DNA of 64,000 nt, from NCBI RefSeq assembly GCF_001654865.1, contig NZ_LXEO01000015.1, positions 62,001-126,000 on the forward strand. The letters run 5' to 3'. Position numbers and translations under genes: made by a program. Below are positions 60,467 through 64,000 of this stretch, one piece after another; position 1 is the first letter of the stretch, and each line of letters opens with the position of its first letter. The DNA comes from Buttiauxella noackiae ATCC 51607 (GTDB lineage Bacteria > Pseudomonadota > Gammaproteobacteria > Enterobacterales > Enterobacteriaceae). The notes below the pieces were generated by a model. That model was not told where the DNA came from and searched no databases. It saw only the letters and a program-made list of their open reading frames with translations.

Positions 60467-60879
60467 TTGGTGCTCCACATTTAGGAATTCGCGCTTAAAC
60501 AACATACATACCTGTATTAATTCCGTACATATCTGCCTGTGGTTTCGCATCCAACTGCACACTTATTTGCATTTTAGTTGATCGAACCCAGCAAAATCAT
60601 TGGTAAGACTGGGATGGTTAACTGCAAGATTCACCTCTTTTCACCCTGATTCATTTGAACCATCTGTTGGCAACACATCTTTTAGCGTTGTTCACTTTTA
60701 AACTCTTGAAAAATGAAGGTCAGAAATAACAATTTATGTTGCTAACTGGTCAACATGGAAATCTTACGGGCGATTTTCAATTGCAAACAATAACTCGTCG
60801 TTAAGATGCGGCACAAACAAATAAGTGTTAAAATGCTGCACTATTTTAAAAAACCCAAAAAACGAGCTTCGATACATTG
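60467..60879. other. AT-rich intergenic region
   Basis: About 410 bp between the tail-anchored protein and the glycosyltransferase gene. It is AT-rich, with no convincing ORF, RNA gene or repeat. Confidence 0.5.
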
Positions 60880-61890
60880 ATGAAACTAAGTATTATCATC
60901 CCATGCTACAACTCTGCTGAGTTTATTGAAGAGTGTCTTGAATCAGTCCTCCCTAATATCCAAAGTGATATGGAGGTCATTGTTGTCAATGATGGGTCAA
61001 CGGATAATAGCAACGATATAATAATAAAAATCGCGCACCGTTATCCTGATAAAAATCTGATAATTATTAACCAGGACAATGCAGGGTTATCTGCTGCCAG
61101 AAACAAAGGGTTAAGCATTGCTTCCGGAGAGTATATTTCACTTCTGGATTCTGATGATCTTTTTGATCAAAAATTTTGGTCTGAAGTCCCTCATCTTCTT
61201 AATGATTCATCGATTGATATCATCGAGTTTAATGCTGAACAGTTTGAAAACGAGCTGTCCAATATAGTCGAACACATTGATTGTGCGGTTTTTTCTGGCA
61301 AAAAATCTATTTATTCAATCGAACAATTGAAGCCCGCATTTCAGCGATGCAAATGGTACCCATGGGCGAGAGTTTACAAAAAATCGTTATTTCTGGATAA
61401 CAATATTGAATTCCCGGATGGCAGATTGTACGAAGATATGAGTACTATCCCTGCTTTGTATTTAAAATATAAATGCATTTTTGGAATTAACAAATCACTT
61501 GTCTGGTACCGTTTTCACAAAAAAAGCATTACACAAACCTTCAGGCAAAAAGATATTTCTGATTTGGTTTATGTTGCAACCAAACTATCCTCTCTTTCAA
61601 AAGAGAATTCTGAAGCAATAAAAATAATTTTCCCTACCATACAGCGAATATTTAATTTTATAAAGTACAATTTAGTTAAAAATAAGCACGCGAAATTCTC
61701 GCTGTCAGAGCAAAGAACTCTGCAAAAGGCGTTAATGTCTTTTATAAGCGAATTTAAGCTCTCTCGTAAAATTCAAATACTTATTCTTCCTGTTTATCTG
61801 AATACTCTCGTACGGATAAGAAAAAATAATTTATACGAGTTGGCCATTCCAACCATTCTGGTTTTTCAGGGCCAACTCGGTTTAATTTAA
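60880..61890 (+). CDS. Family 2 glycosyltransferase
   Basis: A 336-residue GT-A enzyme. The N-terminal GT2 domain at about residues 1-220 starts LSIIIPCYNSAEFI, with VIVVNDGSTDNS, the QDNAGLSAARNKGL block and the metal motif LLDSDDLFD. The C-terminal third is helical, basic and AT-rich in codons. It stands alone, with no polysaccharide or LPS genes beside it. The start is ATG 60880. Lower GC than its flanks suggests horizontal origin. The last 4 bp overlap the convergent cybB stop. Confidence 0.88.
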   Translation: MKLSIIIPCYNSAEFIEECLESVLPNIQSDMEVIVVNDGSTDNSNDIIIKIAHRYPDKNLIIINQDNAGLSAARNKGLSIASGEYISLLDSDDLFDQKFWSEVPHLLNDSSIDIIEFNAEQFENELSNIVEHIDCAVFSGKKSIYSIEQLKPAFQRCKWYPWARVYKKSLFLDNNIEFPDGRLYEDMSTIPALYLKYKCIFGINKSLVWYRFHKKSITQTFRQKDISDLVYVATKLSSLSKENSEAIKIIFPTIQRIFNFIKYNLVKNKHAKFSLSEQRTLQKALMSFISEFKLSRKIQILILPVYLNTLVRIRKNNLYELAIPTILVFQGQLGLI

Positions 61891-62417
61891 TCCTTTTTGC
61901 CGGGCATCATGCGCAGCAATGTATTGTCTTTCCAAACATAATGGTGGAACAGCGCGGCAAATGCATGAATGCCAATCACGAAGTAGCCGATGTTAGCAAT
62001 AAGCTCGTGGTAGCTCTTGATGGTGAATTCCATATCCTCATCGGGTTCAATCGCATGCGGCATCGGAATACCAAATACCGACCAGTCACTGCCTTTAAAG
62101 TACACCGTTGTAAAGCCGAGAATCGGTAACACAATAAACATCAGGTAGATTATCGTGTGCACCAAATGGGACATTCCCGTAATAGCGGGATGCGGTTTCG
62201 GCGTAATTGCTGGTGCGCGATATTTAATGCGTACCAGCAAGCGGGCAATCATCAAAAAGAACACGCTGATCCCACATGTCACATGAGTCGCGTTGAAGAC
62301 AGGCCGATATGATCGCGGTGCAAAACCTTTCAGTTCCATCGCGCAATATGCTCCCACTATCAATAAAAAAACCAGCCAATGAAGTGTTATCTGTAACGAG
62401 GTGTATTTGCTGCGCAT
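61887..62417 (-). CDS. cybB: Cytochrome b561 CybB
   Basis: A 176-residue, four-helix di-haem inner-membrane cytochrome, the same length as E. coli CybB. Haem-ligand His residues lie in LQITLHWLVF, VFNATHVTCG, SYHELIANIGYFVIGIHAFAALFHHY. It ends in KDNTLLRMMPGKKD, as CybB does. ATG 62417 has AGGA 8 bp upstream; the GTG at 62438 is less likely. E. coli CybB is a superoxide:ubiquinone oxidoreductase. It is next to gapC, as in E. coli. Confidence 0.92.
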   Translation of the reverse strand: MRSKYTSLQITLHWLVFLLIVGAYCAMELKGFAPRSYRPVFNATHVTCGISVFFLMIARLLVRIKYRAPAITPKPHPAITGMSHLVHTIIYLMFIVLPILGFTTVYFKGSDWSVFGIPMPHAIEPDEDMEFTIKSYHELIANIGYFVIGIHAFAALFHHYVWKDNTLLRMMPGKKD

Positions 62418-62607
62418 TAGGGTGTCCTGCTTGGTCACTATGATTTTTCCAGGATAGCGGCTAATTCTTAGAAAATCATTAACATCTGGTGAAATTATCT
62501 AACATCCCTCCTCACAAAACCTGTTTGCGGCACCTCGGTTTATGGACTATCACTAGAGTTGATTAAGGATTGAGCAACTTCTGATGGTTAAAAGTGGGGT
62601 TCATATC

Positions 62608-63609
62608 ATGAAAAAAATCGGTATCAATGGCTTTGGTCGCATTGGTCGTCTGGTATTACGCCGTGTTCTTGAAACCAAAAGCGAAGTTGAGATTGTCGCT
62701 ATCAACGATCTTACCTCGCCAAAAGTGCTGGCCTACTTGCTTAAGCATGACTCCAGCTATCATAACTTTGACGGAACAGTGGATTACACTGACGATGCGT
62801 TAGTCGTCAACGGTAAGAAAATTGCGGTGTATGCCGAAAAAGAGGCAAAAAATATCCCGTGGGGAAAACTGGGCGTTGAGATCGTTATTGAGTGTACTGG
62901 TTTCTATACTTCGGAAGACAAAGCCAGCGCACATCTGGACGCAGGTGCGAAGAAAGTGCTGATTTCTGCTCCCGCTGGCGATATGAAAACAATCGTCTTC
63001 AACGTTAACTGCAACACTATTACGCCGGAAGATAAAATCCTCTCTGTTGCCTCCTGTACAACTAACTGTCTCGCGCCAATGGCGAAAGCGTTGCACGACA
63101 ACTTTGGTATTAAAGTTGGCACCATGACCACCATCCATGCTTATACCGGTACGCAATCACTGGTGGATGGCCCGCGAGGTAAAGATCTACGTGCCTCTCG
63201 TGCTGCAGCACAAAATATCATTCCGCACACCACTGGTGCGGCGAAAGCTATTGGTCTGGTGATCCCCGAGCTGCAAGGTAAACTCAAGGGTCACGCGCAA
63301 CGCGTACCGACGCTTACCGGTTCAGTAACAGAACTGGTGTCGATTCTTGAGAAAAAGGTGACGGTCGAGGAAATTAACGCAGCGCTGAAAAAAGCAACTG
63401 AGGGCAATGAATCGTTTGGCTATACCGATGAGGAGATTGTTTCCTCCGATATAGTCGGCACAAATTTTGGTTCGGTGTTTGATGCGACACAGACGGAAGT
63501 GACCGAAGTTGGCGATTTGCAATTGGTTAAAACCGTCGCCTGGTACGATAACGAATATGGTTTCGTTACGCAGTTGGTACGGGTATTGGACGCAGTTGCG
63601 AAGGAATAA
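62608..63609 (+). CDS. gapC: Glyceraldehyde-3-phosphate dehydrogenase GapC (intact)
   Basis: A 333-residue NAD-dependent GAPDH. It has the NAD motif [11 protein letters not shown], the catalytic Cys in [28 protein letters not shown] and the C-terminal [14 protein letters not shown]. The start is ATG 62608 (MKKIGING). Linkage to cybB marks it as gapC rather than gapA. In E. coli K-12 gapC is a pseudogene, but the frame is uninterrupted here. Confidence 0.92.
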   Translation: MKKIGINGFGRIGRLVLRRVLETKSEVEIVAINDLTSPKVLAYLLKHDSSYHNFDGTVDYTDDALVVNGKKIAVYAEKEAKNIPWGKLGVEIVIECTGFYTSEDKASAHLDAGAKKVLISAPAGDMKTIVFNVNCNTITPEDKILSVASCTTNCLAPMAKALHDNFGIKVGTMTTIHAYTGTQSLVDGPRGKDLRASRAAAQNIIPHTTGAAKAIGLVIPELQGKLKGHAQRVPTLTGSVTELVSILEKKVTVEEINAALKKATEGNESFGYTDEEIVSSDIVGTNFGSVFDATQTEVTEVGDLQLVKTVAWYDNEYGFVTQLVRVLDAVAKE

Positions 63610-63615
63610 CAGATC

Positions 63616-63643
63616 CCTCTCCCTGCTGATTCGCAGGGAGAGG
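63616..63643. terminator. Terminator between gapC and dbpA
   Basis: CCTCTCCCTGC and GCAGGGAGAGG form a perfect 11-bp stem with a 6-nt loop, followed by TTTTAAG. It is between convergent genes and starts 7 bp after gapC. Confidence 0.8.
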
Positions 63644-63652
63644 TTTTAAGAC

Positions 63653-64000
63653 TTACTTCAGCAAACGCACTTTAACTGATTTGCCTTTGATCTTGCCCTG
63701 TTGCAACTGTTTCCACGCATGGCGTGCAACAGACTCGCGAACAGCAACATAAACATGCATTGGGTGCACATCGATTTTACCGATATCCGCGCCATCGAGC
63801 CCCATGTCACCCGTCAATGCACCAAGAATATCGCCCGGGCGCATTTTCGCTTTCTTGCCACCATCAATACACAACGTTGCCATTGCCGCTTCAAGTGGTT
63901 TGATGCTGCCACCGGTTGGTGCAGGCTGCCAGCTCAGGGACAAGTTCAGCATGTCGGCCAACACGCTGGCACGCTGTGCTTCTTCCGGTGCACACAGGCT
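63653..64000 (-). CDS. dbpA: ATP-dependent RNA helicase DbpA, 3' part
   Basis: The C-terminal 115 residues of a DEAD-box helicase that binds hairpin 92 of 23S rRNA during 50S assembly. The RNA-binding (RRM-like) domain is visible: MATLCIDGGKKAKMRPGDILGALTGD, GADIGKIDVHPMHVYVAV and KIKGKSVKVRLL. The helicase core lies beyond the right edge, and the reading frame stays open to the last base. It is convergent with gapC. Confidence 0.92.
   Translation of the reverse strand, partial: SLCAPEEAQRASVLADMLNLSLSWQPAPTGGSIKPLEAAMATLCIDGGKKAKMRPGDILGALTGDMGLDGADIGKIDVHPMHVYVAVRESVARHAWKQLQQGKIKGKSVKVRLLK

Overview
The window is chromosomal DNA from a member of the Enterobacteriaceae. Many genes match Escherichia coli proteins closely and over full length: digH, tyrP, tsr, yqjH/yqjI, ydcH, yqfB, ortT, yiaW/yiaV, ydcR, ydcSTUVW, nfrB/nfrA/ybcH, emrE, frmR/frmA, cybB, gapC and dbpA. 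Gene order departs often from E. coli, and several catabolic or accessory blocks have no K-12 counterpart. ERIC and REP-type repeats fit the same family. The genus cannot be fixed from sequence alone.

Layout. 1-2 kb: end of a type I secretion pair (ABC ATPase cut by the window edge, HlyD adaptor). 2-4 kb: lipoprotein glycoside hydrolase DigH and a 37-residue His-rich lipoprotein. 4-11 kb: carbonic anhydrase, two LysR regulators, a DMT exporter, an M20 amidohydrolase with a lone periplasmic binding protein, and tyrP. 11-13 kb: a TetR regulator divergent from a membrane-only ABC protein, with twin palindromic operators between them. 12.8-20.5 kb: an eight-gene minus-strand operon (luciferase-like oxidase, M20 deacylase, NtaA-type FMN monooxygenase, two paralogous binding proteins, GNAT, permease, ATPase). 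Its gene content matches the Bacillus yxe/ytm systems that import and dismantle S-modified cysteines. 20.6-22.5 kb: a three-gene HipBST toxin-antitoxin locus behind six evenly phased operator-like repeats.

22.6-36 kb: chemoreceptor tsr with a flagellar sigma-28 promoter, yqjH-yqjI, ydcH, yqfB, membrane toxin ortT, a dCache-GGDEF diguanylate cyclase, yiaWV, and the ydcSTUVW putrescine/GABA system. 36-46.5 kb: a VOC protein, a di-Mop molybdate-binding protein, and a complete benzoate-to-muconolactone-isomerase block (catBCA-benABCD) with a divergent IclR regulator. This block separates ydcS from its usual neighbour ydcR.

47-64 kb: a cyanide-insensitive-type bd oxidase with a 40-residue third gene, the nfrBA-ybcH surface-glycan (phage N4 receptor) operon, emrE, an SDR/HxlR divergent pair, frmR-frmA without frmB, two unannotated-size small proteins, an orphan GT2 glycosyltransferase, cybB, an intact gapC, and the 3' end of dbpA. 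The most rewarding places for a second look are the HipBST operator array, the S-modified-cysteine operon, the TetR/ABC-TMD pair, and the small ORFs at 3.9 kb and 59.7-60.0 kb.
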